From: Terriglobia bacterium
Lineage (GTDB): Bacteria; Acidobacteriota; UBA6911
Direction of reading: 5' to 3'
Assembly (NCBI GenBank): GCA_020072565.1
Contig: JAIQGI010000029.1
Coordinates: forward strand, 1-64,000
DNA length: 64,000 nucleotides
Part shown: in pieces, positions 44,736 through 54,456 of the stretch
How positions within the stretch are numbered: the first letter of the stretch is position 1
How the letters are laid out: every line of letters starts with the position of its first letter
Translations under genes and position numbers: made by a program
The notes under the pieces: model-generated
What the model was told of the DNA's origin: nothing
Seen by the model: the letters and a program-made list of their open reading frames with translations, nothing else
Database searches by the model: none

Positions 44736-45128
44736 TCAGACGCGGGGCACTTCGCTCATCAGCGCAAGCATATTGTCATCGACATCGCGCAGGAATGCCA
44801 TCCACAGCTCGTGATCGTCCCGGCGAGCCACCAGATGTGGTTTGGCTTCAAATGCAACGCCGCGGGCGGTGAGGATATCGAACGCGCTCAGGATGTCCCC
44901 GACCCGATAATAAATGATGGAACTCGGGTGGTCGAACTCAGGCTTCGAGGCTACTCCGATCATCAGCCGGATGCCGCCGCAATCGAAAAACGCCATATTC
45001 GATGCCTCGAACAGCAGCTTCATGCCAAGCTTGTCTCGATAAAAAGCAGTTGCCCTGGCCACGTCGTGCACGGTGACTGCAATCTGCCCGATACGGCTCA
45101 GGCCAAAATGCTGCGTGTCGTTCATCAT
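44736..45128 (-). CDS. VOC-superfamily (glyoxalase/bleomycin-resistance-like) protein
   Basis: 130 residues from ATG 45128, preceded by GAGGAGGCAGGA; the open frame continues upstream without homology. One betaalphabetabetabeta pair: IGQIAVTVHDVARATAFYRDKLGM opens the first module and VDDNMLALMSEV closes the second. His/Glu positions are compatible with a metal site. Substrate unknown. It is divergent from the permease gene. Confidence 0.88.
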   Translation of the reverse strand: MMNDTQHFGLSRIGQIAVTVHDVARATAFYRDKLGMKLLFEASNMAFFDCGGIRLMIGVASKPEFDHPSSIIYYRVGDILSAFDILTARGVAFEAKPHLVARRDDHELWMAFLRDVDDNMLALMSEVPRV

Positions 45129-45241
45129 TCCTGCCTCCTCCTCTCGTAAGGATTGCATGGCGGATAGGCTTCGGCAAGCCGGCTGAACGCGCCGCCAAGT
45201 TCCCGAAGCGGGCCCTCGGGATCTGTCCACCGCCTTTCCTG

Positions 45242-45268
45242 TTGACAGAGTCGGTCGCCCCATAATCC
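45242..45268 (+). promoter_or_regulatory. Possible promoter for the APC permease gene
   Basis: A perfect TTGACA (45242-45247) is followed after 15 bases by TAATCC (45263-45268), 13 bases before the ATG. The spacer is short and the -10 weak, so this is tentative. Confidence 0.3.
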
Positions 45269-45280
45269 AATACGCGCATC

Positions 45281-46630
45281 ATGTCAACCTCATCCGGCGG
45301 CGCACCGCAACTCCGGCGCACTCTGACCCTGTGGGACCTGATTCTGTACGGAATGATCGTCATTCAGCCGACAGCTCCCATGTCCGTGTTTGGCGTGCTC
45401 AGCGAACGGGGCCGCGGTCATGTCGTGACCACCATTCTCGTTGCCATGGCGGCCATGCTGCTGACGGCCGTCAGCTACGGGCGCATGGCACGAGCCTACC
45501 CGAGCGCCGGTTCCGCGTTCACCTATGTGAGCCAGGAGATCAATCCCGCACTCGGCTACGTCACCGGCTGGAGCATGGCAATGGATTACATGCTCAACCC
45601 GCTCATCTGCATCATCTGGTGCAGCAAGGCCGCCATGAATTTCGCGCCCGGCGTGCCCTATTGGGTCTGGGCCTTCTTTTTTTTCCTTGTCTTTACCGGA
45701 CTCAACCTGCGAGGCATCAAGACCTCGGCCCGCATCAACGCCGGTCTGGCGGCCGGCATGGGCGTCGTGATTACGATCTTCTTTGTCGCTGCCGCGCGCT
45801 ACATCATCGGACACCCCCACGATGCCGCCGGCTTTTTTACGCACCCTTTCTATGATCCCGAAACCTTCCAGGTCCGCGCCGTTCTCGGGGGCACCTCGAT
45901 TGCCGTGTTGACTTACATCGGCTTCGACGGCATCTCGACCTTGTCGGAGGAAGCGGAGAACCCGCGACGCAACATCCTGCTGGCCACCGTGTTCACCTGC
46001 CTCGCAATCGGCATACTATCGGCAATGGAGGTATATGCTGCCCAACTGGTCTGGCCGGCCACGCAGCCGTTTCCGGACATCGATACCGCCTATGTCCATG
46101 TCGCCGGCAGGGCCGCAGGACAGTGGTTCTTCCTGGTTGTCAATCTCACGCTCATGGTGGCAAACTTCGGATCCGGCATGGGTGCCCAACTGGGAGCTGC
46201 CAGGCTGCTCTACGGCATGGGACGCAGCAATGCGCTGCCCAAATCATTCTTCGGCGCAGTCGATCCCAAGCGGCGCATCCCGCGAAATAATGTGATTTTT
46301 GTGGGGGTGGTCGCACTGCTCGGCGCGTTTGTGCTGACCTACGGGCTCGGTGCTGAAATGCTGAACTTCGGGGCATTGATCGCCTTCATGGGCGTTAATG
46401 CCTCCGCATTCACCCACTATTTCCTGCGGGTGAACGAAAAGAGACTCACCAACCTCATTCCGCCCCTGGCCGGATTCCTTATCTGTCTGCTCCTGTGGCT
46501 GAACCTGAGCCGGCCTGCCAAGATCGCCGGTGCAGTCTGGCTCGCGGTCGGTATCGGCTTCGGCGCCTGGAAAACCCATGGCTTCAGCCGAGATCTGGTG
46601 AACTTTGAACCTCCGCCCGAAGAAGCTTGA
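45281..46630 (+). CDS. APC-superfamily amino-acid permease
   Basis: 449 residues, ATG 45281. Twelve hydrophobic segments are apparent. SYGRMARAYPSAGSAFTYVS is the conserved TM2-3 region and GFDGISTLSEEAENPRRNI the TM6-7 consensus of the amino acid-polyamine-organocation family. It would import an amino acid or related amine by proton or cation symport or exchange; the substrate cannot be read. Convergent with the GH2 gene (57-base gap). Confidence 0.92.
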   Translation: MSTSSGGAPQLRRTLTLWDLILYGMIVIQPTAPMSVFGVLSERGRGHVVTTILVAMAAMLLTAVSYGRMARAYPSAGSAFTYVSQEINPALGYVTGWSMAMDYMLNPLICIIWCSKAAMNFAPGVPYWVWAFFFFLVFTGLNLRGIKTSARINAGLAAGMGVVITIFFVAAARYIIGHPHDAAGFFTHPFYDPETFQVRAVLGGTSIAVLTYIGFDGISTLSEEAENPRRNILLATVFTCLAIGILSAMEVYAAQLVWPATQPFPDIDTAYVHVAGRAAGQWFFLVVNLTLMVANFGSGMGAQLGAARLLYGMGRSNALPKSFFGAVDPKRRIPRNNVIFVGVVALLGAFVLTYGLGAEMLNFGALIAFMGVNASAFTHYFLRVNEKRLTNLIPPLAGFLICLLLWLNLSRPAKIAGAVWLAVGIGFGAWKTHGFSRDLVNFEPPPEEA

Positions 46631-46687
46631 ACGGTGCGATCGTGCAGAACTGCCGGGCATTTCCGGAGCCGTCGCGGCGCGGTTTTT

Positions 46688-49333
46688 CTACTGCATGACG
46701 TTCCAGCCGCTTACTTCCACTGCCGCCGAGGCTGTTCCCAGGTCCTGAGCGCGAAAGGTGGCGGTAACTTCCCGCTTTTCGCCCGGCAGCAGCGAAAAAT
46801 AGTTATCCTGCCAGAGCACAGGCAGAATCTCGTAACCGTCAGCCCCTCTGTTGACTTTTAGACGGATGAAAAACGCCAGGTTTGTGCCCGTGTTCTCGAG
46901 CGTCACGTGCGTTAGCACATCCTGCCCTTTCTGCTCTGTCCGGCTGGCAACCCTGAGCGTGACTTTGGGCAATTGCTGGAGCGCCGTGAAGTCGGCATAA
47001 GATGCGGTGGGAGTTACGTACCACGTGGACTTATCCCATGCCAGCGTCTCGGGCTTCGTGGAGAGCCAATAGAAATTGGAGCCCACAATCACGCCCGCTG
47101 AATCTTCGAGCCGCAGTGCCAGAAAGTATGCCGGGCTCAGATCCGGGATTTCGGGCAAATCGAGGACCTTCTGGGTGCTGTCTGCCACGGCATCGACTGA
47201 GGCCTGCCGCGAAAATTTCTCCCTCATGTCGAGGTTAAAAATCCTGGCTGTGAGCTTGAGGCCCCTGGCATCCTGATACTGGCTGCTCACAACCCACACC
47301 GTGCGATCATCGTAGGAATATAAGGGGTGCAAAGCTTCCAGTGCCTTTTTGGCGCCGAAGTATCCGCCGGCCGGGCGCAGATAGTAATCATAGAGATGCC
47401 AGATCAGGGACGGCCAGGCGTTGTTCAGCATCCACTGGATCACACCCGTCGAGGTGTACTTGTTGCGGCTGTAAGCCTCGAACATGGCGCGGATGCCCTC
47501 GTAGGTCATGAGTTGGGACTTGAGCGCGAAATCCTGCAGTCCGGTGGCTGTGCCGTAGCGTGCGTTCAGGGCCTCCGTGAAAACTCGGATATCCTTGAAC
47601 GAGCCGCCTCCGGCGTGGAAATTCCACCACTCGTCGACCGGCCAGAGGTGTTCCTTGGGCAACATCGCACGCAAGCTTTCGACCGGCGGCACGGCGGGCC
47701 CTGGGCTGGTCTCGGTGTTGAAGCCATACGCGCCGCCGCTCCTAGTGTCCTGGAGCCAATATCCGGGGGCGACATACTCGTACGGGCCCGTCATTTTCAC
47801 CCCGCTCTCACCGGTTACACTACTCCGCCTGGCGGTAGCTGATGACACGATCGGGTTGGGCCAGCGGCACTGTTGTTCCACAGACAGATACATCTTCTCC
47901 ACTTCTGCGGGCGGAGGGTTGTCGCTGCCGTTCAGCCACATCACCAGACTGGGGTGACTGCGCAGGCGGTACATCTGGCTGCGGAGCGATTCCTCCGCGA
48001 TCTTGTGGTCTTGGGGCGTCCACTTTTGCCACCGTTCCCAGTGATCGCAGCAACACCAACCCGCCATGATCAGGATTCCATAGCGGTCGGCAAGGTCAAA
48101 AAATCTATCGGTCTCCAACTTCCCTTCCAGGCGGATCGTGTTCAGGCCCATGTCCCGGACGTAAAGAAGTTCATCTTCCAGCCGCCGGGCATTCTCCCGC
48201 AACATCATGTCCGGTGCCCAACCTCCGCCCCGGATCAGGATTTTTTTGCCGTTGATTGAAAACACCCGCTTCCTGTCTGCATTCAACTCCGAGGTGACCT
48301 CGCGGATGCCAAAGCTGGTCTCGGCCCGGTCGGAAACCGCGCCGTTTACGTCAAACTCGATGCTCAGATGGTACGTGCCGGGCGTCCCCATCTGCGCAGG
48401 CCACCACAGGCGCGGCTTGGAAACAACGAGTTGACGAAACTGGTCGGGCTCGAAAGCGACGTCCTTGGACTCTCCTGCGGCCAGTTCCACCTCCTGTGCA
48501 AACTCGATCTTCTCGATCCGGCCTTTCAGCGTGCCTCTTACAGGAAGCCGGCTAGCGTTCTCGAGCAGGGCCGCCACGGTAAGGCGGGCGCTGTCGTTCG
48601 CCGGGGGATTGAGTTTGGAAATCACAGTCGGATAGCGCAGGGACACCGGTCCACTGGTCGTTATCTCCACGCTGCGCCACAGCCCCATATTCTTATCGGG
48701 TGGCTGCGGGTTCCAATCGACAAAGGTGATGGCCAGGTCGTTTTCCGTCGGTGGATATACCCGCACCGCCAGCACGTTGGTCCTGCCGGGCAGCGCCATG
48801 TCCGTGATGTTGAACCTGTAGGCACGCCAGGCACCCGCGACTTTCTCTGATCCTGCGATTTGCTTTCCGTTTACCCAGATATCGGCGCGGTAATTGATCC
48901 CGCCGAAGTTCAACCAGATACTTCTCCCCTTGTAGGTCGCCGGCAGGACGAACTCCTTGCGGTACCACCACGGAACTGCAAACGGGCTGTCCGCCGGCAT
49001 CGCTACATTGGAAAAGTTCACGCCGATGCGATAGCTGGTCCCGGGGATCGAGCGCAGGTTCATCCCAAAAGTCGGATCGGGGTACACCTGGTTTTTCACC
49101 AACGCCGCGACGACTGTGGTAGGAACGGCTGCGGGGTACCAGTTCCGGGGCTGGAACTGCATCGTAGAGAGGACCTCACCCTTTTGTTCCACCACGGCCG
49201 AGGACTGCAGCATCCAACCGTCTTCTATGGCGATTGTCTGAGGTGCAACACCGGGGCTGTTGCGCGCTATCTGCGCAATCAGGCTGCATGGCGACAGCAC
49301 AAACGACAGGAACAGCAAGCGGCCCATTGTCAT
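46688..49333 (-). CDS. Exported glycoside hydrolase family 2, exo-beta-D-glucosaminidase-like
   Basis: 881 residues from ATG 49333, preceded by GGAGGG; signal peptide about 1-20. N-terminal jelly-roll (WYRKEFVLPATYKGRSIWLN), Ig-like domain, then a TIM barrel. MWLNGSDNPPPAEVE holds Asp471 and YGFNTETSPGPAVPP holds Glu541, matching the acid/base Asp and nucleophile Glu of CsxA-type exo-chitosanases. FGIREVTSELNADRKRVFSINGK is the usual GH2 barrel entry. It would remove glucosamine from the non-reducing end of chito-oligosaccharides; beta-mannosidase is a less likely alternative. No other sugar genes are adjacent. Confidence 0.9.
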   Translation of the reverse strand: MTMGRLLFLSFVLSPCSLIAQIARNSPGVAPQTIAIEDGWMLQSSAVVEQKGEVLSTMQFQPRNWYPAAVPTTVVAALVKNQVYPDPTFGMNLRSIPGTSYRIGVNFSNVAMPADSPFAVPWWYRKEFVLPATYKGRSIWLNFGGINYRADIWVNGKQIAGSEKVAGAWRAYRFNITDMALPGRTNVLAVRVYPPTENDLAITFVDWNPQPPDKNMGLWRSVEITTSGPVSLRYPTVISKLNPPANDSARLTVAALLENASRLPVRGTLKGRIEKIEFAQEVELAAGESKDVAFEPDQFRQLVVSKPRLWWPAQMGTPGTYHLSIEFDVNGAVSDRAETSFGIREVTSELNADRKRVFSINGKKILIRGGGWAPDMMLRENARRLEDELLYVRDMGLNTIRLEGKLETDRFFDLADRYGILIMAGWCCCDHWERWQKWTPQDHKIAEESLRSQMYRLRSHPSLVMWLNGSDNPPPAEVEKMYLSVEQQCRWPNPIVSSATARRSSVTGESGVKMTGPYEYVAPGYWLQDTRSGGAYGFNTETSPGPAVPPVESLRAMLPKEHLWPVDEWWNFHAGGGSFKDIRVFTEALNARYGTATGLQDFALKSQLMTYEGIRAMFEAYSRNKYTSTGVIQWMLNNAWPSLIWHLYDYYLRPAGGYFGAKKALEALHPLYSYDDRTVWVVSSQYQDARGLKLTARIFNLDMREKFSRQASVDAVADSTQKVLDLPEIPDLSPAYFLALRLEDSAGVIVGSNFYWLSTKPETLAWDKSTWYVTPTASYADFTALQQLPKVTLRVASRTEQKGQDVLTHVTLENTGTNLAFFIRLKVNRGADGYEILPVLWQDNYFSLLPGEKREVTATFRAQDLGTASAAVEVSGWNVMQ

Positions 49334-49844
49334 CGCGGTTTCCCTCCGGCAAAAGAGCGGCAATGCAGGGTTTCAAAGCTCCTTATTATGACGCATCCGG
49401 CCCCGCGCACAACAAGTCAAAAAAAACCAAATGCACCAATCCCACGTATCATCGCAATTTCAGTCAGCGCCCAAGCGCCTCTCGGAAAGTTCGCGGCACG
49501 GGCATGCAATCACGCGTGCTTCCCAATGCCAAACTTCGCATAAGTCGCGACGGTGAACTTCTTGTAATCGGAATCTCGGCGGGTAGAGCTGGTTCTCAGA
49601 CCATTTGGCAACAGCGGGCGGGCACTGCTGATGGAGGAGGCTGTTAAATGCAGCAACAAACGAAACCAATTTCACGAATGGCGGCATTCGTGAAATTGGT
49701 TTCATTCGGTGCTGCCCTCAGTTCTTGGGGAACCGTTTTCAGAGCAACTCCCCGGTCCCTTGATGGCCAGTTTAACCGCAGGTGAAGTCTCCGGTATGCG
49801 CTGGCCACGGTCTTGACTGACCACCCACAAGACCGCGAGACCGA
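49334..49844. other. 511-base intergenic region
   Basis: Between the pilin operon's end and the GH2 start, both on the minus strand. It contains the GH2 ribosome binding site and a long perfect hairpin at 49662-49703. I see no coding region with family features elsewhere in it. Confidence 0.6.
49662..49703. repeat. Perfect 19-bp inverted repeat with a 4-base loop
   Basis: GAAACCAATTTCACGAATG at 49662-49680 is exactly complementary to CATTCGTGAAATTGGTTTC at 49685-49703, with loop GCGG. It lies 142 bases beyond the stop of the PilX-like gene and 330 bases ahead of GH2. There is no T-run after it on either strand. Candidate terminator, operator or miniature element. Confidence 0.85.
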
Positions 49845-52256
49845 TCATTTGTTAGGCGCAATCAACCGGGTGAAACCGGTGATGTTGACATCGCGGAACA
49901 TCGGGGTGCGCGGTGGCAACAAGCTTGGATCCAGGAACTCCACGTCGAAGTTGTAGCCACGGCTGGGGGGATTGTAGACGTTGGTGCAACACTTGTATGT
50001 GCCTACTGCCTGCTGGCTGAAATACAGGCTGATGAGAGATCCGCGGTAATTCAACCAACGTCCCGACCAATTCTCCAAGAGGCGAACAAAGTTGTGAACG
50101 CCGCCGTCTGTCCCGTAATCCTGAGGTGTTCCTGCCGGCTGCGGGAATGGTTTGGCTTTCCCGGAGATGAGAGCCGTCCGATACCAACTGGTGCTTGCGT
50201 TCCGCGCGCCGGGGGAATAGGGAAAGGCGAATGAATTTATATCGTTCCAGGAGTTTGAGAGGAGGGTTACGGTATCGGCAATCATGGAGCAGGCTACGTG
50301 TGCGCCGGCGAAGGTTCCGGGCGCGTTGTAGTTTCCCTGAACATAGATGGGATTTTCAGAGGCGACTGCCAGACCGAGGGGTATACCGTTGCTGGTGCCA
50401 AGGTCAATGGTCTGGCCATTGACCAGCTTCAAGGCACGCCGGAAAAAGATCGGGTGGTTCACCCTCGCAACATTGCCCGCGACAGGAGTCCAGGGACGGG
50501 CGGTGGCATCCAGGGGAGCCGTCCCCGGAAGAATGGGATTTTGACCATAAGTATCCAGAACGCCGTTGTTGTTGACATCCTCGGCAGCATCCAGGAGTCC
50601 GTTGGGAGTGCCGCTAACGCTCCCCGGGTTCACGAAGTCTTCGAAGCCATACTCGCCCGTCTCCAGGTTCGCCGCATTGCGATTCGTGCGCCGGTCCGAG
50701 AAATAGACCACGTATCCAGTCACGTTTATGGCATTGTTGCCGCTTGCCCCAATCACGCCGCGGAACCAACGGCTGAGGTTGTTGACATCGAGCTCGAGGT
50801 AGTGCATGACGCCGCCGAGATATACGGTAGTCTGAGCCGTCGGGATATTGTCGCGCAGAGCTCCTTCGCGCGTGTCAAACAACACGTTGGGCCAGTATTG
50901 AGTAGAGGCACCCCCGACGCAAGCCGCGGGTGTGTCCTTCAAACGCTGAACGCGAATGATCGAATTAGGGGGATCGACACAAGTTAGCGTCAGGTCCCGG
51001 CCCGCAACGCCAAGTTGCAGGATCTCCTGGGTGACGTCTTGCCAGTTCCCGGCCGCGGTCTGCATTTCGATCTTGATGAAGCCGTCGATCAGGTTTGTGC
51101 CGATTGGGCTTCGATAACCTTGAGTGTATGCCACAGACGGATTCACATTCCCTGCGGAAGTGGCAATAGGCGTGCCGTCAGGCGCAATCCCGGCCAGCGC
51201 GAGTGGAGCTGTCGCGGTTACGGTCGGCAACGAGGTAAGGTCCGCGGCATTATCGGAAAGCAGGATCCGCAGGCTCGCCATGGTAAAGTAGCGTTGGGCA
51301 AACACATCCGGATTAGCGACATCCTCGTTGGCCGGAGGCCGTCGGATCAGGTCCACGGGGGTGGCCCCCATCCCTACGAGAGGAAGATCCATGCGGCGCG
51401 CCCCGGTGCGCCCATTTCGGATATTGCCGTTGTACGTGCCGATGGAAAGATTCGTCCATGTCGGTTCGTTTTGTGCTGATGGGAATGTCCCTACAAGACT
51501 CCCTTCACCGGCAGCAAGGGCTCTAAAGGCCCCTGGAGCCGTGGCCACGTCCACACGGCCCTGGTAGTTCGTGGCACTAGGCCAGCCATTGATCAGGTTT
51601 GTGCGAATCACCTCTCCGACAGCGGTAACCCGGTTCGACATCGTCAGAACGCTCCCCGTGCCTTCCGCCAGATAGAGGTTGCCGTTCGTGTGTACCCGGC
51701 CGCCGAAATTGAAATCCGGGCCCGCGTGGTAGCTCAGATCAGTCTCGGAGAAGATCCCAAACTGGAAAACGGGCACCGCCACCGTCTGCAAGGTCCGGCG
51801 CATCCTCACCTCTGCGTCGGTGGGCGTGTGAGCTGTAGATGTCATAGTATACGAAGTAATCAGGCCCACAAGGCCTTCGTATGGGCCCGAAGGGATGGTG
51901 CGCGTAACGGCCTGCGGTTTCCCCGCGGCATCCAACGCGAACTGAATTTCATAACCGGATCCGCCGCCTGGAGCTATATAAGAGATGTAGGGGATGTTCG
52001 GCACGTTCGCCGTGAGAGCGTTGATTTGGGCAACGCTTGGCGCGTAATTGGTGTTGAAGAGCGTGCCGAGATCGGCTGTGAGCTGTTCCAAGCCCGCAAG
52101 CGATCCGTAGAAAGCCCGGTTCTGGTCCCTGTCGACGCCGATCAGTCTTTGATCCGAAGTTACTGAAATTACAAAGCCCACAAGCAGGCCGGAAAGCAGC
52201 ACCAGGATCAACAGGGCGCCGATCAATGCGACGCCTGATTCACTTCTTGTTTTCAT
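49845..52256 (-). CDS. PilX-like type IV pilus assembly protein
   Basis: 803 residues from ATG 52256, with AGGAG close upstream. The N-terminus SGVALIGALLILVLLSGLLVGFVIS lacks the GF/E prepilin signature but matches the PilX N-terminal domain, a single membrane helix. The long remainder (about 50-800) is strand-rich with repeated GNLYLAEG and NPIYVQGNYN segments and is far larger than PilX of Neisseria or Pseudomonas. It probably sits at the pilus tip complex or aids adhesion. Last gene of the operon, 13 bases after pilW. Confidence 0.82.
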   Translation of the reverse strand: MKTRSESGVALIGALLILVLLSGLLVGFVISVTSDQRLIGVDRDQNRAFYGSLAGLEQLTADLGTLFNTNYAPSVAQINALTANVPNIPYISYIAPGGGSGYEIQFALDAAGKPQAVTRTIPSGPYEGLVGLITSYTMTSTAHTPTDAEVRMRRTLQTVAVPVFQFGIFSETDLSYHAGPDFNFGGRVHTNGNLYLAEGTGSVLTMSNRVTAVGEVIRTNLINGWPSATNYQGRVDVATAPGAFRALAAGEGSLVGTFPSAQNEPTWTNLSIGTYNGNIRNGRTGARRMDLPLVGMGATPVDLIRRPPANEDVANPDVFAQRYFTMASLRILLSDNAADLTSLPTVTATAPLALAGIAPDGTPIATSAGNVNPSVAYTQGYRSPIGTNLIDGFIKIEMQTAAGNWQDVTQEILQLGVAGRDLTLTCVDPPNSIIRVQRLKDTPAACVGGASTQYWPNVLFDTREGALRDNIPTAQTTVYLGGVMHYLELDVNNLSRWFRGVIGASGNNAINVTGYVVYFSDRRTNRNAANLETGEYGFEDFVNPGSVSGTPNGLLDAAEDVNNNGVLDTYGQNPILPGTAPLDATARPWTPVAGNVARVNHPIFFRRALKLVNGQTIDLGTSNGIPLGLAVASENPIYVQGNYNAPGTFAGAHVACSMIADTVTLLSNSWNDINSFAFPYSPGARNASTSWYRTALISGKAKPFPQPAGTPQDYGTDGGVHNFVRLLENWSGRWLNYRGSLISLYFSQQAVGTYKCCTNVYNPPSRGYNFDVEFLDPSLLPPRTPMFRDVNITGFTRLIAPNK

Positions 52257-52269
52257 ACTCCTTGTCCCA

Positions 52270-53277
52270 TCATATATAACGATCAATAAAAGACAGGCTG
52301 CGAAGGCTGACCTGAGTCGTCAGGCTCCTCCGCAGATAGTCCTGGCTATTACGAATCACCATACTCGAACGCCCGGAAAGGGAGATGTTGACCTTGCGGA
52401 TCTGATTGGGTGAATTGGGCGCTATGGGAATCTTTACGTTCGTGGGATTGCCTACGCCGTCCACCAGATCATAGCTTAATTGCAGGTCTTCCAGGACAAG
52501 AGCAACGACTTCTCCGGCCCTGTCGTTGATCCGGCGGATAAGTCGAGGTGTAGCAGGGTCAGTTGTGGTGTCCAGGTAATAGGTGACCAGCCAGACCCGC
52601 GTTGCCGTCGTCGGCGGGAAAACGCCGGCGTTCTGGAGCTGCATGATCGATCCCTGCGGCGCTCCAGGTTGATTGAGATTAAAAGGATCGCCTGCGTCAA
52701 AATAGACTACCTGGCCCGCAACCCGACTGACATACTGTAATGTGTTCCCCAGGGCATTGCTGAAGGCAATCAGATCGCCAGGTCGGATCTCGTTGATGAC
52801 ACCGGTGATTGGCGTGCCGGCGTTCACAGTCATGCTGGCGCCATTGGCGCCGATCGCATCGAGCGGCATTTGGTTCAGCGGTAATAGGTTGTCGGCATAG
52901 AGGATGTTGACCATGTCCGTTGCCCGGCCGTTGCCCACTGGACCCAGGGCGGGCCCGGGATTGACTGCAGCCATCGTAATGGCAGGGGCAAAGGTGTAGT
53001 TGGTTCCCGGAGGTCCTGGCCGCTGCACCGCAAGCGCGCCGGCTCCGGATGGGATTGGAATGCCTCCAATCGGGATTCCCCAGCCGGCATTGACGAAGTC
53101 GCGAACCAGAAGGTTGATTCCGGCTCGCAAGTTTTGCTCCAGGTCCGCCATGAGGGTGGCTTTGTCGTTCATACCCAAGGCACTATCGAGGGAGCTCATC
53201 GCCGCGGCCAGCAAAACAAGGGACAGGGCCGTCGCTATCAGCACTTCTGTCAGGCTGAACCCTTGTTCTTTTTTCAT
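52270..53277 (-). CDS. PilW-like minor pilin
   Basis: 335 residues from ATG 53277 with AGGAGG upstream. The class III prepilin signal KKEQG-FSLTEVLIATALSL has the cleavage glycine and the glutamate at mature position 5. A long globular domain follows, ending LRSLSFIDRYI. It would be cleaved by PilD and join the minor-pilin priming complex. The PilV-like gene lies 61 bases upstream. Confidence 0.86.
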   Translation of the reverse strand: MKKEQGFSLTEVLIATALSLVLLAAAMSSLDSALGMNDKATLMADLEQNLRAGINLLVRDFVNAGWGIPIGGIPIPSGAGALAVQRPGPPGTNYTFAPAITMAAVNPGPALGPVGNGRATDMVNILYADNLLPLNQMPLDAIGANGASMTVNAGTPITGVINEIRPGDLIAFSNALGNTLQYVSRVAGQVVYFDAGDPFNLNQPGAPQGSIMQLQNAGVFPPTTATRVWLVTYYLDTTTDPATPRLIRRINDRAGEVVALVLEDLQLSYDLVDGVGNPTNVKIPIAPNSPNQIRKVNISLSGRSSMVIRNSQDYLRRSLTTQVSLRSLSFIDRYI

Positions 53278-53338
53278 GCAGGGCCTCCTATCACGACACA
53301 TTCATCGTTGTTGCATCTGCTCTCTACGATCCGCGACG

Positions 53339-53887
53339 TCATGCGAATGAAGAAATGTAGGCGATCAGTTGGTACTGGCGACTCAAATGGCCTATCTGGT
53401 AACGGACGATGACGCGAATCTGGCGCAAATTCGGGGCAAGATCCGTGATCACCATCTCACGCGTAAAGCTGTTCAACAAAAATACGATATCGTCCCCGGT
53501 CCCTAATACACCGTCGGGGCCCGGCAGAATCTCGGTCTGCGCGGGGCCGTCATCGGTCGTGTTGGCTAAGCCGTCCGGGCCGGGCGTAAGCAACGGTTGC
53601 GGCCCATCCAAGAATATCCCCCCATTGTTGACATTCCGAATGCGGGCCCAGATGATCGTCCTGGTATCTCGAGAAGTAAAGACGCTCTCGATAGCCTCGG
53701 AGGCTTTTTCTTTGGCAATCTGGTGGTAATGGGATGTTGACATCGAGACCATGCCCTGTGCGAACGCAGTCGCGAGAGCCAATAATCCGCCGCCCAAGAT
53801 AATGGTGGCAATCATCGTCTCGACAAGGCTGAAGCCAGCCTGATGGTTGTGCGCTTCTCTTACGACTGTCATACCTGTCCTCGTCAT
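53339..53887 (-). CDS. PilV-like minor pilin
   Basis: 182 residues from ATG 53887, whose ATGA overlaps the GspH-like stop by 4 bases; ATG 53872 with GAGG upstream is equally possible. The prepilin signal NHQAG-FSLVETMIATIILGG is complete. Residues about 105-145 carry two copies of a PGPDGxxxTxDD loop (PGPDGLANTTDDG and PGPDGVLGTGDD), which look like calcium-binding loops. Member of the four-gene minor-pilin operon. Confidence 0.85.
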   Translation of the reverse strand: MTRTGMTVVREAHNHQAGFSLVETMIATIILGGGLLALATAFAQGMVSMSTSHYHQIAKEKASEAIESVFTSRDTRTIIWARIRNVNNGGIFLDGPQPLLTPGPDGLANTTDDGPAQTEILPGPDGVLGTGDDIVFLLNSFTREMVITDLAPNLRQIRVIVRYQIGHLSRQYQLIAYISSFA

Positions 53888-54456
53888 TGAATCCATGAGG
53901 TTCCAGTCCACCGGTAGCCCCGGACACGCCCGGTGCCACCCAGAATAGTAACCGCGCGTGCGGTCTCGGGATGGCCAGGCAGGCCAAGAAAAACCGTACC
54001 CGCCAAGGGACTGCCCTGAGCATCGACTAAAGTGCCGTCGCTTAGGAATGTCAATGTAGCCGAACCTCCGAAGTCCACCGCGGCACCGTTTCCAAACGAA
54101 TCTGGAGTGTCTGGTACACCCCCGAACAGTTGAAACTCGACGCCGTTGTCCAGGGTGACCGTATCTAAGACCGTGGTCCCGGCCGGCACATTTATGCGGG
54201 TGAGCTCGATCTGGTTGTTTCCCAAGAAGCTGATCATAATGTTGCGGCGCTGTGCCATCGCCAATTCCCTGCCCCTGCGCAGCTGCGCCACCGTCTCGCG
54301 CAGAGCCGTATTTGCCCTCACCCCTGGCAGGATTCCGGCTATGTTCAACAGGGCGAATCCCGCAACGAGGGATATAACTAACATGACTGCGGTGGCCTCA
54401 ACCAGGCTGAAGCCAGCGTGTTGATGCGGTTGATCTACGGGAGTGTTCCTTTTCAA
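53884..54456 (-). CDS. GspH/FimT-type pseudopilin
   Basis: 190 residues, ATG 54456. Prepilin signal QHAG-FSLVEATAVMLVISL with cleavage glycine and Glu5. LRRGRELAMAQRRNIMISF and GSATLTFLSDGTLVDAQG are the FimT/GspH pattern. First gene of the operon GspH-PilV-PilW-PilX. The major pilin, assembly ATPases and PilY1 are not in the window. Confidence 0.87.
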   Translation of the reverse strand: MKRNTPVDQPHQHAGFSLVEATAVMLVISLVAGFALLNIAGILPGVRANTALRETVAQLRRGRELAMAQRRNIMISFLGNNQIELTRINVPAGTTVLDTVTLDNGVEFQLFGGVPDTPDSFGNGAAVDFGGSATLTFLSDGTLVDAQGSPLAGTVFLGLPGHPETARAVTILGGTGRVRGYRWTGTSWIQ

